Below, one piece after another: positions 1 to 12,299 of a stretch of DNA of 64,000 bases (position 1 is its first letter; each line of letters starts with the position of its first letter). Below the pieces are notes generated by a model. That model saw only the letters and a program-made list of their open reading frames with translations, had not been told where the DNA came from and ran no database searches. Made by a program: the position numbers and the translations under genes. The DNA is from Amphiduros pacificus. Lineage: Eukaryota; Annelida; Polychaeta; Phyllodocida; Hesionidae. The stretch spans positions 4,559,001-4,623,000 of the forward strand of contig OX439005.1 of assembly GCA_949316495.1 (NCBI GenBank). The letters run 5' to 3'.

Positions 1-2240
1 TTGTCACATATATATTGCTTTCCTTTCTTACTTGTCACATATTTATTGCTTTCTTTTCTTACTTGTAACATATTTATTGCTTTCTTTTCTTACTTGTCAC
101 ATATATATTGCTTTCTTTTCTTACTTGTAACATATTTATTGCTTTCTTTCCTTACTTGTCACATATATATTGCTTTCTTTTCTTACTTGTAACATATTTA
201 TTGCTTTCTTTTCATACTTGTCACATATATATTGCTTTCTTTTCTTACTTGTAACATATTTATTGCTTTCTTTCCTTACTTGTCACATATATATTGCTTT
301 CTTTTCTTACTTGTCACATATTTATTGCTTTCTTTTCATACTTGTCACACCTTTATTGCTTTCTTTTCTTACTTGTCACATATTTATTGCTTTCTTTTCT
401 TACTTGTCACATATATATTGCTTTCTTTTCTTACTTGTAACATATTTATTGCTTTGTTTTCATACTTGTCACACCTTTATTGCTTTCTTTTCTTACTTGT
501 CACATATTTATTGCTTTCTTTTCTTACTTGTAACATATTTATTGCTTTCTTTTCTTACTTGTCACATATATATATTGCTTTCCTTTCTTACTTGTCACAT
601 ATTTATTGCTTTCTTTTCTTACTTGTCACATATATATTGCTTTCCTTTCTTACTTGACACATTTTTATTGCTTTCTTTTCATACTTGTCACATCTTTATT
701 GCTTTCTTTTCTTACTTGTCACATATATATTGCTTTCCTTTCTTACTTGTCACATATTTATTGCTTTCTTTTCTTACTTGTCACATATATATATTGCTTT
801 CCTTTCTTACTTGTCACATATTTATTGCTTTCTTTTCTTACTAGTAACATATTTATTGCTTTCTTTTCTTACTTGTCACATATTTATTGCTTTCTTTTCT
901 TACTAGTAACATATTTATTGCTTTCTTTTCTTACTTGTCACATATATATATTGCTTTCCTTTCTTACTTGTCACATATTTATTGCTTTCTTTTCTTACTT
1001 GTCACATATATATTGCTTTCCTTTCTTACTTGTCACATTTTTATTGCTTTCTTTTCATACTTGTCACATCTTTATTGCTTTCTTTTCTTACTTGTCACAT
1101 ATATATATTGCTTTCCTTTCTTACTTGTCACATATTTATTGCTTTCTTTTCTTACTTGTAACATATTTATTGCTTTCTTTTCTTACTTGTCACATTTATA
1201 TTGCTTACTTTTCTTACTTGTCACATCTTTATTGCTTTCTTTTCTTACTTGTCACATATTTATTGCTTTCTTTTCTTACTTGTCACATATATATTGCTTT
1301 CCTTCCTTACTTGTCACATCTTTATTGCTTTCTTTTCATACTTGTCACATCTTTATTGCTTTCTTTTCTTACTGGTCACATTTTTATTGCTTTCTTTTCT
1401 TACTTGTCACATATTTATTGCTTTCTTTTCTTACTTGTCACATATATATTGCTTTCCTTACTTACTTGTCACATCTTTATTGCTTTCTTCTCTTACTTGT
1501 CACATCTTTATTGCTTTCTTTTCTTACTTGTCACATCTTTATTGCTTTCCTTTCTTACTTGTCACATCTTTATTGCTTTCCTTTCTTACTGGTCACATTT
1601 TTATTGCTTTCTTTTCTTACTTGTCACATCTTTATTGCTTTCTTTTCTTACTTGTCACAACTTTATTGCTTTCTTTTCTTACTTGTCACGTCTTTATTGC
1701 TTTCTTTTCTTACTTGACACATCTTTATTGCTTTCTTTTCTTACTTGTCACATCTTTATTGCTTTCTTTTCTTACTTGTCACATATTTATTGCTTTCTTT
1801 CCTTACTTGTCACACATTTATTGCTTTCTTTTCTTACTTGTAACATATATATTGCTTTCTTTTCTTACTTGTAACATATTTATTGCTTTATTTCCTTACT
1901 TGTCACATATTTATTGCTTTCTTTTCCTACTTGCGACATATTTATTGTTTTGTTTTCTTACTTGTCACATATTTATTGTTTTCTTACGTGTCACATATTT
2001 ATTGCTTTCTTTTCCTACTTGCGACATATTTATTGTTTTGTTTTCTTACTTGTCACATCTTTATTGCTTTTGCCTGTGTATATTGCTTTCTTTTCTTACT
2101 TGTCACATCTTTATTGCTTTCTTTTCTTACTTGTCACATCTTTATTGCTTTCTTTTCTTACTTGTCACATATTTATTGCTTACTTTTCATACTTGTCACA
2201 TCTTTATTGCTTTCTTTTCTTACTTGTCACATCTTTATTC
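1..2240. repeat. 31-bp minisatellite, about 72 copies
   Basis: This is a pyrimidine-rich tandem array whose core reads ATTGCTTTCTTTTCTTACTT followed by GTCACAT. Units vary by a few bases and a few are 29 or 33 bp. A degenerate patch lies at about 1960-2080. The array is cut by the left edge of the window. Its open frames encode only a hydrophobic 31-residue periodic product and are an artefact of the repeat. Confidence 0.95.
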
Positions 2241-2655
2241 ACCAGAGACTAGCTTCCCGGCCTGTGTATAGTGTAAACTATCTTACTTATATTCCTAAGA
2301 GATAAGTAAAAGATTGGTACAAGATACAGAAACACTGTTATTGTTTTCCTATGGCTTTCTTATGTCATTTACCATCCTTTCATCTTATTTGGTTATATTT
2401 TAGGGCAATTCTTATGGAATTTTAATGGACTACCTCCTACCTAAGGATTGCCATCCTATCAACTTTGTCTTTTACTCACTTTGGTGGCCAGGTTACACAA
2501 AATTAAGACAAATTTATTGCTTACTAAAACCAAACTGCTTATACTTGTTGAGTGTTTTTCGTAAAGAGGAAATTATTTTATTATTTTGATATGTGCACAA
2601 TAGTTTTTTTAAAATATTTTACGGCAGGTCTGTTCAGAGCACAAATCATACATAT
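2241..2655. other. AT-rich non-coding stretch
   Basis: No coding pattern, RNA gene or repeat was recognised between the first array and the SINE copy. Confidence 0.4.
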
Positions 2656-2802
2656 ATTAAAAAAGTGATATTTATTTAGCACTGATTCCAGACAATGTCT
2701 ATTCATAGCACTTGATTTTGGCCGGGATTCGAACCCAGAATCCTTGGTTCTCAAGTCAAATACTCTACCACTTGAGCCATTTCATCCAGTTCACGATTGA
2801 AA
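2656..2802 (-). mobile_element. tRNA-derived SINE, family 1, minus strand
   Basis: Read on the minus strand, this has a tRNA-like head with an A-box-like TGGCTCAAGTGGTAGAG and a B box GGTTCGAATCC. A body follows containing ACATTGTCTGGAATCAGTGC. The same body follows a tRNA-like head on the plus strand at 13820-13960, and a related tail lies at 23024-23095, so this is a dispersed family and not a tRNA gene. It would be transcribed by RNA polymerase III and moved by a partner LINE. Confidence 0.75.
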
Positions 2803-3690
2803 TTAGAATCTATTGTGAGAATAAAAAGGGTTCCACAATAGGCTTGTGTTTTAATATAAGTTTCCTGTGATAAATGTACAGTGAGAGTGGATTACAGTAC
2901 CGGTGTGGGTGAGGGGTGAGGGGGTGCATAGTGGGATTATGTTAATCCTGGCTGATCCCTGTCACACCAGGGAACTTAATCCGAGACATATGATCCAGGA
3001 TACATGATCCGGGACTCTTGACCAGGTGGGCATGATCTGCCGCTCCTTATGGCCCAAACATTCCTGGTGACACATCCGAAATTATCGCCAGTCTGAGAAA
3101 CGGCAGATATAAAGGAGGTACTATTTACATTGGCAAAGAATGTATGACAAGAAATAACACTAAAAGTATTATCCTTAAGCCATGTTTTGGCAAGTAATTT
3201 AATACCCCAGTCCCTATATGTGTGTTTAACACTATATCAAATATTCAATGTTTTAGTTTGATTCAATATTTAGATCGGACGAGGATATTGATGTGATAGG
3301 AAAGTGAAGATTAATCTTTCAACATATAATCTCTCTTAATCCACTGGCTGACCTATTTGACAGGGATTATCCCTCCAGATATCTGGGATTCTCAACTATC
3401 TGGTTCATTACCTTAAAACTACTATGACTAAATCCTGAAACTACTTTTAATTTTGATATAAATAGTTGAAAATTTAAAATTTGATCTATAAAAATCAAAG
3501 TAATTTTACAGTTATCAGTACTTTTTTCTTAATTTTTCATTTTATTTCAATTTTTTTTTCAAAATTAAGGCCCTTGATTGGTTTAGGTTTTTTTTAAAAA
3601 AAAAGCATAGCCCCCACATCAGGAAACATAATAAAGAACATATTTATTAGTCTTACTGGCCTGACCGGCCCTGCACCGAGTCTTGAGCTG
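2803..3690. other. Non-coding stretch with GATCC-rich patch
   Basis: The stretch 2940-3060 has repeated ATGATCC-like words and higher GC than its surroundings. The part at 3480-3605 is T-rich and ends in homopolymer runs. No gene is recognised. Confidence 0.35.
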
Positions 3691-3700
3691 ATTTCCTCCC

Positions 3701-3841
3701 ATGCTAGAGTGTGGGAACATGGGACTGGCAGAGTTGGTGACAGTGGCATTGTTTGCAATCAGCGGTCGGTTGCTAGGAGACGGATCAATGATGCAGGAAG
3801 CTGTGGCTCAGAAGCTTCAGTTGCCAACTCTATCACGCCGG
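3701..3841 (+). CDS. Possible small coding exon or short ORF, unassigned
   Basis: From ATG at 3701 a 47-codon frame runs to a TAA that overlaps a donor-like CCG|GTAAAT. It encodes a balanced, helix-like product containing GLAELVTVALFAISGRLLGD. GC content is higher than in the flanks. An acceptor-like TGCTAG lies at 3702-3707. The frame cannot join directly to the ankyrin exon at 14200, because ending at the donor leaves two bases and the next codon would be TAA. It could be an exon of an upstream gene, a 5' untranslated exon or chance. No family is recognised. Confidence 0.25.
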
Positions 3842-3849
3842 TAAATTTT

Positions 3850-4299
3850 ACTTACTATCCAAACCATGACTGTATCATAAATTCTGTTTGGAGTTAAAAC
3901 TGACCTAAATACAGTTAAAACTGACCTAATTAGTAGCACAGTGGTGGAATGATAAATGGGGAACGGGTGAAGAGTTAGATTTAAGAAGTTAGAGAGCCTG
4001 GACGTGCGAGACTGTGTGGGAGCCAACAGAAGTACTATACCACTTTATGGCAATTGATCGTGTTAATATACACACATACTCACACTGGGCTTGACCCAAT
4101 GCACACAATGGACATCTGATTCAACTTGTACATGGACAATTACGTTGTAGTTCGCTTTTGAGGTAAGTTGTTTTGAATTTGATCTCATCCGAAAGCCAAC
4201 AAATACTGTTTGTTTGCTCCCATACTTCTGTTTGTGATTAGGATATGTTTTTTTTTTATTTGTCAATTATGTCACAGGAACTGATGTACAATTGTGAGA
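3850..4299. other. Non-coding spacer
   Basis: Ordinary AT-rich sequence. I see no gene, RNA or mobile element signal. Confidence 0.35.
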
Positions 4300-5066
4300 G
4301 CAATAAACATGCTATAGTGAATAAATAGACGGCTAATAAACATGCTATAGTGAATAAATAGACGGCTAATAAACATGCTATAGTGAATAAATAGACAGCT
4401 AATAAACATGCTATAGTGAATAAATAGACAGCTAATAAACATGCTATAGTGAGTAAATAGACTAATAAACATGCTATAGTGAGTAAATAGACTAATAAAC
4501 ATGCTATAGTGAATAAATAGACCGCTAATAAACATGCTATAGTGAATAAATAGACGGCTAATAAACATGCTATAGTGAATAAATAGACGGCTAATAAACA
4601 TGCTATAGTGAATAAATAGACGGCTAATAAACATGCTATAGTGAATAAATAGACTAATAAACATGCTATAGTGAATAAATAGACAGCTAATAAACATGCT
4701 ATAGTGAATAAATAGACAGCTAATAAACATGCTATAGTGAATAAATAGACTAATAAACATGCTATAGTGAATAAATAGACAGCTAATAAACATGCTATAG
4801 TGAATAAATAGACTAATAAACATGCTATAGTGAGTAAATAGACTAATAAACATGCTAAAGTGAATAAATAGACCGCTAATAAACATGCTATAGTGAATAA
4901 ATAGACGGCTAATAAACATGCTATAGTGAATAAATAGACTAATAAACATGCTATAGTGAATAAATAGACGGCTAATAAACATGCTATAGTGAATAAATAG
5001 ACGGCTAATAAACATGCTATAGTGAATAAATAGACGGCTAATAAACATGCTACAGTGAGTAAACAT
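4300..5066. repeat. 30/33-bp minisatellite, about 24 copies
   Basis: The units share ATAAACATGCTATAGTGAAT and differ by presence or absence of three bases (CGG, CAG or none) at the joint, giving 33- and 30-bp versions. Both lengths keep the minus-strand frames open, so an apparent 315-residue product with an 11-residue period is visible. Both minus frames are equally open, which argues that neither is selected as protein. Confidence 0.95.
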
Positions 5067-5208
5067 GAGAGCAATAAACAAGGAATAATTCTGAAAGGAA
5101 TAAACTTCACAAAAAATACGATATATTGAACAGCAATGGCTGCACAGAAAATCGATGTTTGAAATGGGGGCAACAACTCATGTATTTGGAAGGAAGATGA
5201 CAACTCCT

Positions 5209-5643
5209 CCTAAGGGACTCATCCTTACCGACTCATCCTGATGGACTCATCCTTACCGACTCATTCTGACTGACTCATCCTGAGGGACTCATCCTGATGG
5301 ACTCATCCTGACTGACTCATCCTGAGGGACTCATCGTTACTGACTCATCCTTACCAACTCATCCTGATGGACTCATTCTGACTGACTCATCCTGATGGAC
5401 TCATCCTGACTGACTCATCCTGATGGACTCATCCTGATGGACTCATTCTGACTGACTCATCCTGAGGGACTCATCCTTACCGACTTATCCTGAGGGACTC
5501 ATCTTGAGGGACTCATCCTGAGGGACTCATCCTGAGGGACTCATCCTGATGGACTCATCCTGAGGGACTCATCCTGAGGGACTCATTCTGACTGACTCAT
5601 CCTGATCGACTCATTCTGATCGACTCATTCTGACCGACTCATC
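5209..5643. repeat. 15-bp minisatellite rich in TGACTCA
   Basis: About 29 units of GACTCATCCTGAGGG and relatives such as GACTCATTCTGACTG. Where units of the ACTG type adjoin the next copy, the joint creates TGACTCA, the consensus AP-1 (bZIP) binding site. Confidence 0.93.
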
Positions 5644-6636
5644 CCAGGTAACCATTGATCTTGTCTTCTCCAGGATGAGTTGTTACGGAACTCTTCTGTT
5701 CCCTAGAAACCAGACATTACATATGCACTTCACAGTAACATGTCGACGTCTAGACATTGCCTTGCAGTCAGATACATAACAGATTCCCCTTCAACTTGCC
5801 TAAGGACCAATTCCAAGACTAATGCCTTTTACACACTGTCAGAACTGCATATTAATTAAGAATAAGATCAGTCACAGGGATGGTTCCATGAGAACTTCCT
5901 TTGATGTGAAAGCTGATTCACTTCAGATTATTTTTATTCTAAAGATGTTTTAATCATTTAATTGTTCATGAAAAATGTCCCAGATTAATATTGGATCATA
6001 CCGGCGATGTCAAAATAATGGATAAAATTGAAATATTAATGTTTTTTTTTTGAATAATTTTTTTTTATTTGTATTTTTTAAAATAATTTTTTTAATTTGT
6101 ATTTTTTTAATAATTTTTCTTTATTTGTATTTTTTAGAATATTTTTTTATATTTTTATCTCCAATGTGGGAATTGCGGTCTGTTTTACAGCTGGTTATGT
6201 AATTATTTACTGGCTGATAAACAAAAGCTGAAAAAATAGGCTGGGACATGTAAATATAATGAGAGCGGAGTTAGAATTTGCCTTTCAGGATCAGTTACAG
6301 AACAGTGCAGGATTTTGATCCTATTCTAAACGCTTCGTCAAATCGTCCTTGGGGCATTACACCTGGGATGATTACAATGTATGTAGGTGGGGTATTAGAC
6401 AGGCATATAAGCCTCTTTGGGAACCGACCATTGTTTGGGGTTTACATATTAATAGCCACAAGCTATTCCAGTGGTCAGACAATTTACCGAGATTACCCAG
6501 CCACAACTTTTCAAAGGAAATCAATAAAGTGTTGATGATATATTTGAACTACAAAAGACATAATGTGGAGTATTTGTTTAGTAATAAATGCGGTGTTCAT
6601 TGTCACAGCTGTTGCATTCTTGGAAGTTTTTTTTTT
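5644..6636. other. Non-coding stretch with AT-rich short repeat
   Basis: The part at 6035-6155 holds about three degenerate copies of a roughly 35-bp T-rich unit with TTTATTTGTATTTTTT. Two overlapping open frames of 85 and 99 codons at 6278-6648 cover a more mixed-composition stretch, but neither resembles a protein family that I recognise. The right end runs into a poly-T tract. Confidence 0.35.
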
Positions 6637-9084
6637 TTTCTTTTTTAAATATGTTTTTATTCATTTTCAACATATAAATGGTCAGGTACATGGAGATGGC
6701 CAGGTACATGGAGATGGTCAGGTACATGGAGATGGTCAGGTACATAGAGATGGTCAGGTACATAGAGATGGTCAGGTACATAGAGATGGTCAGGTACATG
6801 GAGATGGTCAGGTACATGGAGATGGTCAGGTACATGGAGATGGTCAGGTACATAGAGATGGTCAGGTACATGGAGATGGTCAGGTATATAGAGATGGTCA
6901 GGTACATAGAGATGGTCAGGTACATGGAGATGGTCAGGTACATGGAGATGGTCAGGTAAATAGAGATGGTCAGGTATATGGAGATGGTCAGGTACATAGA
7001 GATGGTCAGGTACATTTTCTTTTTTAAATATGTTTTTATTCATTTTCAACATATAAATGGTCAGGTACATGGAGATGGTCAGGTACATAGAGATGGTCAG
7101 GTACATGGAGATGGTCAGGTACATAGAGATGGTCAGGTACATGGAGATGGTCAGGTACATAGAGATGGTCAGGTACATAGAGATGGTCAGGTACATGGAG
7201 ATGTTCAGGTACATGGAGATGGTCAGGTATATAGAGATGGTCAGGTACATGGAGATGGTCAGGTACATAGAGATGGTCAGGTACATAGAGATGGTCAGGT
7301 ACATGGAGATGGTCAGGTACATAGAGATGGTCAGGTACATAGAGATGGTCAGGTACATGGAGATGGTCAGGTACATAGAGATGGTCAGGTACATAGAGAT
7401 GGTCAGGTACATAGAGATGGTCAGGTACATGGAGATGGTCAGGTACATGGAGATGGTCAGGTATATAGAGATGGTCAGGTACATGGAGATGGTCAGGTAT
7501 ATAGAGATGGTCAGGTACATAGAGATGGTCAGGTACATAGAGATGGTCAGGTACATAGAGATGGTCAGGTACATAGAGATGGTCAGGTACATGGAGATGG
7601 TCTGGTACATTGAGATGGTCAGGTACATAGAGATGGTCAGGTATATAGAGATGGTCAGGTATATAGAGATGGTCAGGTACATGGAGATGGTCAGGTACAT
7701 GGAGATGGTCAGGTACATAGAGATGGTCAGGTACATAGAGATGGTCAGGTATATAGAGATGGTCAGGTACATGGAGATGGTCAGGTACATAGAGATGGTC
7801 AGGTACATAGAGATGGTCAGGTACATGGAGATGGTCAGGTACATAGAGATGGTCAGGTACATAGAGATGGTCAGGTACATGGAGATGTTCAGGTACATGG
7901 AGATGGTCAGGTACATAGAGATGTTCAGGTACATAGAGATGGTCAGGTACATGGAGATGGTCAGGTACATAGAGATGGTCAGGTACATAGAGATGGTCAG
8001 GTACATGGAGATGTTCAGGTACATGGAGATGGTCAGGTACATAGAGATGGTCAGGTACATGGAGATGGTCAGGTTCAGAACATAGAGATGGTCAGGTACA
8101 TGGAGATGGTCAGGTACATAGAGATGGTCAGGTACATAGAGATGTTCAGGTACATAGAGATGGTCAGGTTCAGTACATAGAGATGGTCAGGTACATAGAG
8201 ATGGTCAGGTACATGGAGATGTTCAGGTACATGGAGATGGTCAGGTACATAGAGATGGTCAGATATATAGAGATGGTCAGGTATATAGAGATGGTCAGGT
8301 ATATAGAGATGGTCAGTACATAGAGATGGTCAGGTACATGGAGATGGTCAGGTACATAGAGATGGTCAGGTACATAGAGATGGTCAGGTATATAGAGATG
8401 GTCAGGTATATAGAGATGGTCAGGTATATAGAGATGGTCAGTACATAGAGATGGTCAGGTACATAGAGATGGTCAGGTACATAGAGATGGTCAGGTACAT
8501 GGAGATGGTCAGGTACATGGAGATGGTCAGGTACATAGAGATGGTCAGGTACATAGAGATGGTCAGGTACATGGAGATGGTCAGGTACATAGAGATGGTC
8601 AGGTACATAGAGATGGTCAGGTACATGGAGATGTTCAGGTACATGGAGATGGTCAGGTACATAGAGATGGTCAGGTACATGGAGATGGTCAGGTACATAG
8701 AGATGGTCAGGTACATGGAGATGTTCAGGTACATGGAGATGGTCAGGTACATAGAGATGGTCAGGTACATGGAGATGGCCAGGTACATGGAGATGGTCAG
8801 GTACATGGAGATGGTCAGGTACATAGAGATGGTCAGGTACATAGAGATGGTCAGGTACATGGAGATGGTCAGGTACATGGAGATGGTCAGGTACATGGAG
8901 ATGGTCAGGTACATGGAGATGGTCAGGTACATAGAGATGGTCAGGTACATGGAGATGGTCAGGTACATGGAGATGGTCAGGTACATAGAGATGGTCAGGT
9001 ACATAGAGATGGTCAGGTACATGGAGATGGTCAGGTACATGGAGATGGTCAGGTACATAAAGATGGTCAGGTACATAGAGATGG
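6637..9084. repeat. 18-bp minisatellite, about 133 copies, with a duplicated lead-in
   Basis: The unit is GGTCAGGTACATRGAGAT (R is A or G). The AT-rich lead-in at 6637-6677 recurs at 7015-7058, about 378 bp away, which equals 21 units. This shows that the left edge of the array, with its unique flank, was duplicated by unequal exchange. All frames on both strands are largely open because the unit lacks stops, so the periodic products are not treated as genes. Confidence 0.95.
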
Positions 9085-9796
9085 ATTCATGGAAATTCTT
9101 AGAAATAACATCACTGTTCTGAGCATAAAGGGCATTCCAAGAAATGTTGAATTTATTATGATTCGAATCGATATTTAGAATTATTTTACACGGTATCTTG
9201 TTCTATGATGCATTATGTATTTATTGGTGTAAATAACATACTTGTACTTAACCCAATAAGGTATATAATAAGTTTAAACAAAATAAGTTAAACAATAAGT
9301 TTGAATATTTTAAACAGACCGCATAAAATTTATTTACCATACATAACATGATGGTAGTAAAATAAGCATGTTAATTAATATGATAATAAAAAATTATCGG
9401 TCTCAGTTAATTAATATGATCATTGCATGTGATAATTGGAATAATTATCAGTCTCTGGTTACAGATAATTCAAATAAATAAACTATGTGCATTTAAATGG
9501 CAGTAGCCATTAAGAGTTGAAGAGAGATCAATTGATTGGATGCAGTGATAGCGTCGAGGTGGTGGAGACAATGTCAGCGAGGGACGACAAGCCGTGACAT
9601 TTACCAGCGTATCATGTGTGGATAACACAACAAAGGGAATCCTCGATCCGTGGGAAACCTTGACATGCTAGGCTGTATCAATATACAGTCTACGCAAGAA
9701 AAAAAATATAACTTTCATTGCCTTTTAATTACGAAAGATTAAATTTATTGAATGGAACTATATTCATATGTATTCATAGTATATATATATTATTAC
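9085..9796. other. Non-coding spacer with a mixed-composition island
   Basis: The part at 9530-9690 is richer in GC than its flanks and could be conserved or regulatory, but it has no long frame. The rest is AT-rich, including a short TA run near 9780. Confidence 0.35.
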
Positions 9797-10708
9797 CATT
9801 ATCTGGTCACACCCAACTGTAGCCTGGCATTATCTGGTCATACCCAGCTGTAGCCTGGCATTATATGGTCATACCCAACTATAGCCTGGCATTATCTGGT
9901 CACACCCAGCTATAGCCTGGCATTATCTGGTCACACCCAGCTATACCCTGACATTATCTGATCACATCCAGCTATAGCCTGACATTATCTGATCACACCC
10001 AGCTATAGCCTGGCATTATCTGGTCACACCCAGCTATAGCCTGCCGTTATCTGGTCACACCCAGCTATAGCCTGGCATTATCTGGTCACACCCAGCTATA
10101 GCCTGGCATTATCTGGTCATACCCAGCTGTAGCCTGGCATTATATGGTCATACCCAACTATAGCCTGGCATTATTCGGTCACACCCAGCTATAGCCTGCC
10201 ATTATCTGGTCACACCCCGCTATAGCCTGCCATTATCTGGTCACACCCAGCTATAGCCTGCCATTATCTGGTCACACCCCGATATAGCCTGGCATTATCT
10301 GGTCATACCCAGCTATAGCCTGCCATTATCTGGTCACACCCAACTATAGCCTGGCATTATTCGGTCACACCCAGCTATAGCCTGGCATTATCTGGTCACA
10401 CCCAGCTATAGCCTGCCATTATCTGGTCATACCCAGCTATAGCCTGGCATTATCTGGTCATACCCAGCTGTAGCCTGGCATTATATGGTCATACCCAACT
10501 ATAGCCTGCCATTATCTGGTCACACCCAGCTATAGCCTGCCATTATCTGGTCATACTCAGCTATAGCCTGCCATTATCTGGTCATACCCAGCTATAACCT
10601 GCCATTATCTGGTCACACCCAGCTATAACCTGGCATTATCTCATCACACCCAGCTATAACCTGGCATTATCTCATCACACCCAGCTATAGCCTGGCATTA
10701 TCTGGTCA
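9797..10708. repeat. 31-bp minisatellite, about 29 copies
   Basis: The units contain CATTATCTGGTCACACCCAG followed by CTATAGCCTG, with variants at four or five positions. Variant runs recur in blocks, for example the unit with TGTAGCC followed by the unit with ATATGGTC near 9850, 10130 and 10465, which suggests duplication of several units at once. Confidence 0.94.
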
Positions 10709-10976
10709 AACATTGGCCCTTGGTGACCTTTTTTGGTATCTTTTGTGCACAACCAATTAGATATTTGGCTCTAACTCTTTAGAGATATCTGGAGGTTTAT
10801 AATACCTATCTAATTATTATACACTTTCCCATTTCTTAGCTATCAGAGATATACACATTTCCTATTTTCACCATTACATGAAATAAGAATTTTGACACCT
10901 GATAGAGACAAGGGCTGCATTGTTTTCAGTATTGCTCGTGGTGATCACCTCTGAGCAATAATAAAGCTATATTGCT

Positions 10977-11467
10977 CTCAGGTTCCCGGGGGGGGGGGGG
11001 GGGGTACTCTCATGATTTTAACCTGCAGAGGCTGGGATGGAACTGAAAATCCCAGAGCCTGATTTAGGGAAATATTCTACCGTTATTGGTACCCTGATTT
11101 AGGACTAGCTGAAATTTGGTACCCTGATTTAGGACTAGCTGAATTTTTGATACCCTCATTTGGGGATGATGCAGAAGGAGGAGATTTGGAAAAGGGGATT
11201 GTGATCCCTGTTGCTGAAATTTGGTACCCTGATTTAGGACTAGCTGAATTTTTGATACCCTCATTTAGGGATGATGCAGAAGGAGGAGATTTGGAAAAGG
11301 GGATTGTGATCCCTGTTTTAGGGAGAAATTTGAAAAACAGTACCCTGTTTTAGGGAAAATGATAAAATATCTTAACCTGTCTTAGGGAAAATATCAGCGA
11401 AAAGGACCCTATTTAGCCCAGCTTCCCCGGTAACGCGGACTATGAGAGTACCCCCCGGGCTCAGGTT
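10977..11467. mobile_element. Inverted-repeat non-autonomous DNA element with 8-bp target duplication
   Basis: The element spans 10985-11459 (475 bp). Its ends are inverted: CCCGGGGGG..GTACTCTCAT at the left and ATGAGAGTACCCCCCGGG at the right. It is flanked by the direct repeat CTCAGGTT at 10977-10984 and 11460-11467. An 8-bp target duplication is typical of hAT-like and P-like elements. There is no transposase frame. The inside holds a 105-bp tandem duplication at 11111-11215 and 11216-11320. A long G run sits in the left terminal repeat. Confidence 0.8.
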
Positions 11468-12218
11468 GCACCTGTGGTCGTTGAATTGCTCAACTACTTT
11501 CAACGAATGAAAATGGTGTTTTTACGACCATTCGGCAACTATGGCCATTGGTCTTTAAATGAATGAATAACTATTGTTGCTGATTTCAGTATTATTGAAA
11601 AAGTACTAATTGTTTGAATGAAAGAATTAATGAAATTTGTGAAGACATTTATATAAATAAGAATAACTGAAGCAAACACTGAGGTATTTTAATAACGCCA
11701 CATGCATATTTGGTTCACTGACCAATCAGGGAAGTCAAGACAATGGTGGGAGACAGTGGCAATTATTTAGGCCAATCAGAGTTCAGCTAACAAAAATTAG
11801 CAGAAGCATCCATAGCAACAATGGAGGATCACCATCTATCAACATTTTAGCATTACACAGATGGCTTTCTCATAATAAATAATAGAGACAAATCATTAAA
11901 ACAATTGAGAAAAAAAGTTTTTACTGGCAATAGGGTTATTTGGGGCCAATTACGGATGGTCTAGTTTAGAATAAAGACAAACAAATGGAGAACCATAATT
12001 TTCAAACCTGGACATTTTATGAAATAAGGAAAAGCCTAAGATTTTTATTGTTATTTTTTTTTTTAACAAATCAAGCTTTATTCATAAATTCAAGCTTTAT
12101 TCAGGAAAAAAGCCTATGATTGTGATACATTCACCAACCTGACAACAAGTTGAAGTTTAATGGAGTGTGAAATATATCAAAAGTGTGCAACAAGGCCTGG
12201 TTTGGCTGAAAATCCAAC
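11468..12218. other. Non-coding stretch upstream of the candidate first exon
   Basis: AT-rich sequence without a recognised element. If the ATG at 12219 is the ankyrin gene start, the promoter and leader lie here or further left. No TATA box is convincing. Confidence 0.35.
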
Positions 12219-12290
12219 ATGGCAGATCAGGACAGGATCAATGACTTCCTGGTGACGCTCACTCACGATGAAAACATTTCCTTTGTGTGG
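12219..12290 (+). CDS. Candidate first coding exon of the ankyrin gene
   Basis: An ATG in strong context (AACATGG) opens a 25-codon frame reading MADQDRINDFLVTLTHDENI then SFVWV and a stop. The charged, mixed composition looks like a real protein N-terminus and the strand agrees with the ankyrin exon 2 kb downstream. The exon end is not settled. Breaks after TTT at 12284 or after TGG at 12290 give phase 0, which the exon at 14200 needs, but both donors (GTGTGG, GTTTGA) are weak. The better donor GTGGGT at 12287 gives a stop after joining. An unseen exon between them is possible. Confidence 0.4.
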
Positions 12291-12299
12291 GTTTGAATT

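Noticed and set aside
2700-2790. Genuine tRNA gene on the minus strand
   Set aside because: The A and B boxes are present, but the acceptor stem does not close and the SINE body follows. The same body occurs at 13820.
4256-5203. 315-codon minus-strand hydrophobic repeat that looks like a membrane protein
   Set aside because: The 30/33-bp units keep every frame in register, a second minus frame is equally open, and hydrophobicity follows from base composition.
5682-5840. Possible exon after CTTCTCCAG at 5681
   Set aside because: The frame compatible with the 3841 donor gives a product without recognisable features and ends in a stop before any good donor.
6657-8060. 467-codon minus-strand frame of MYLTIS/VPDHL repeats
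   Set aside because: Produced by an 18-bp unit without stops. The opposite frames (GQVHGD, VRYMEM) are just as open.
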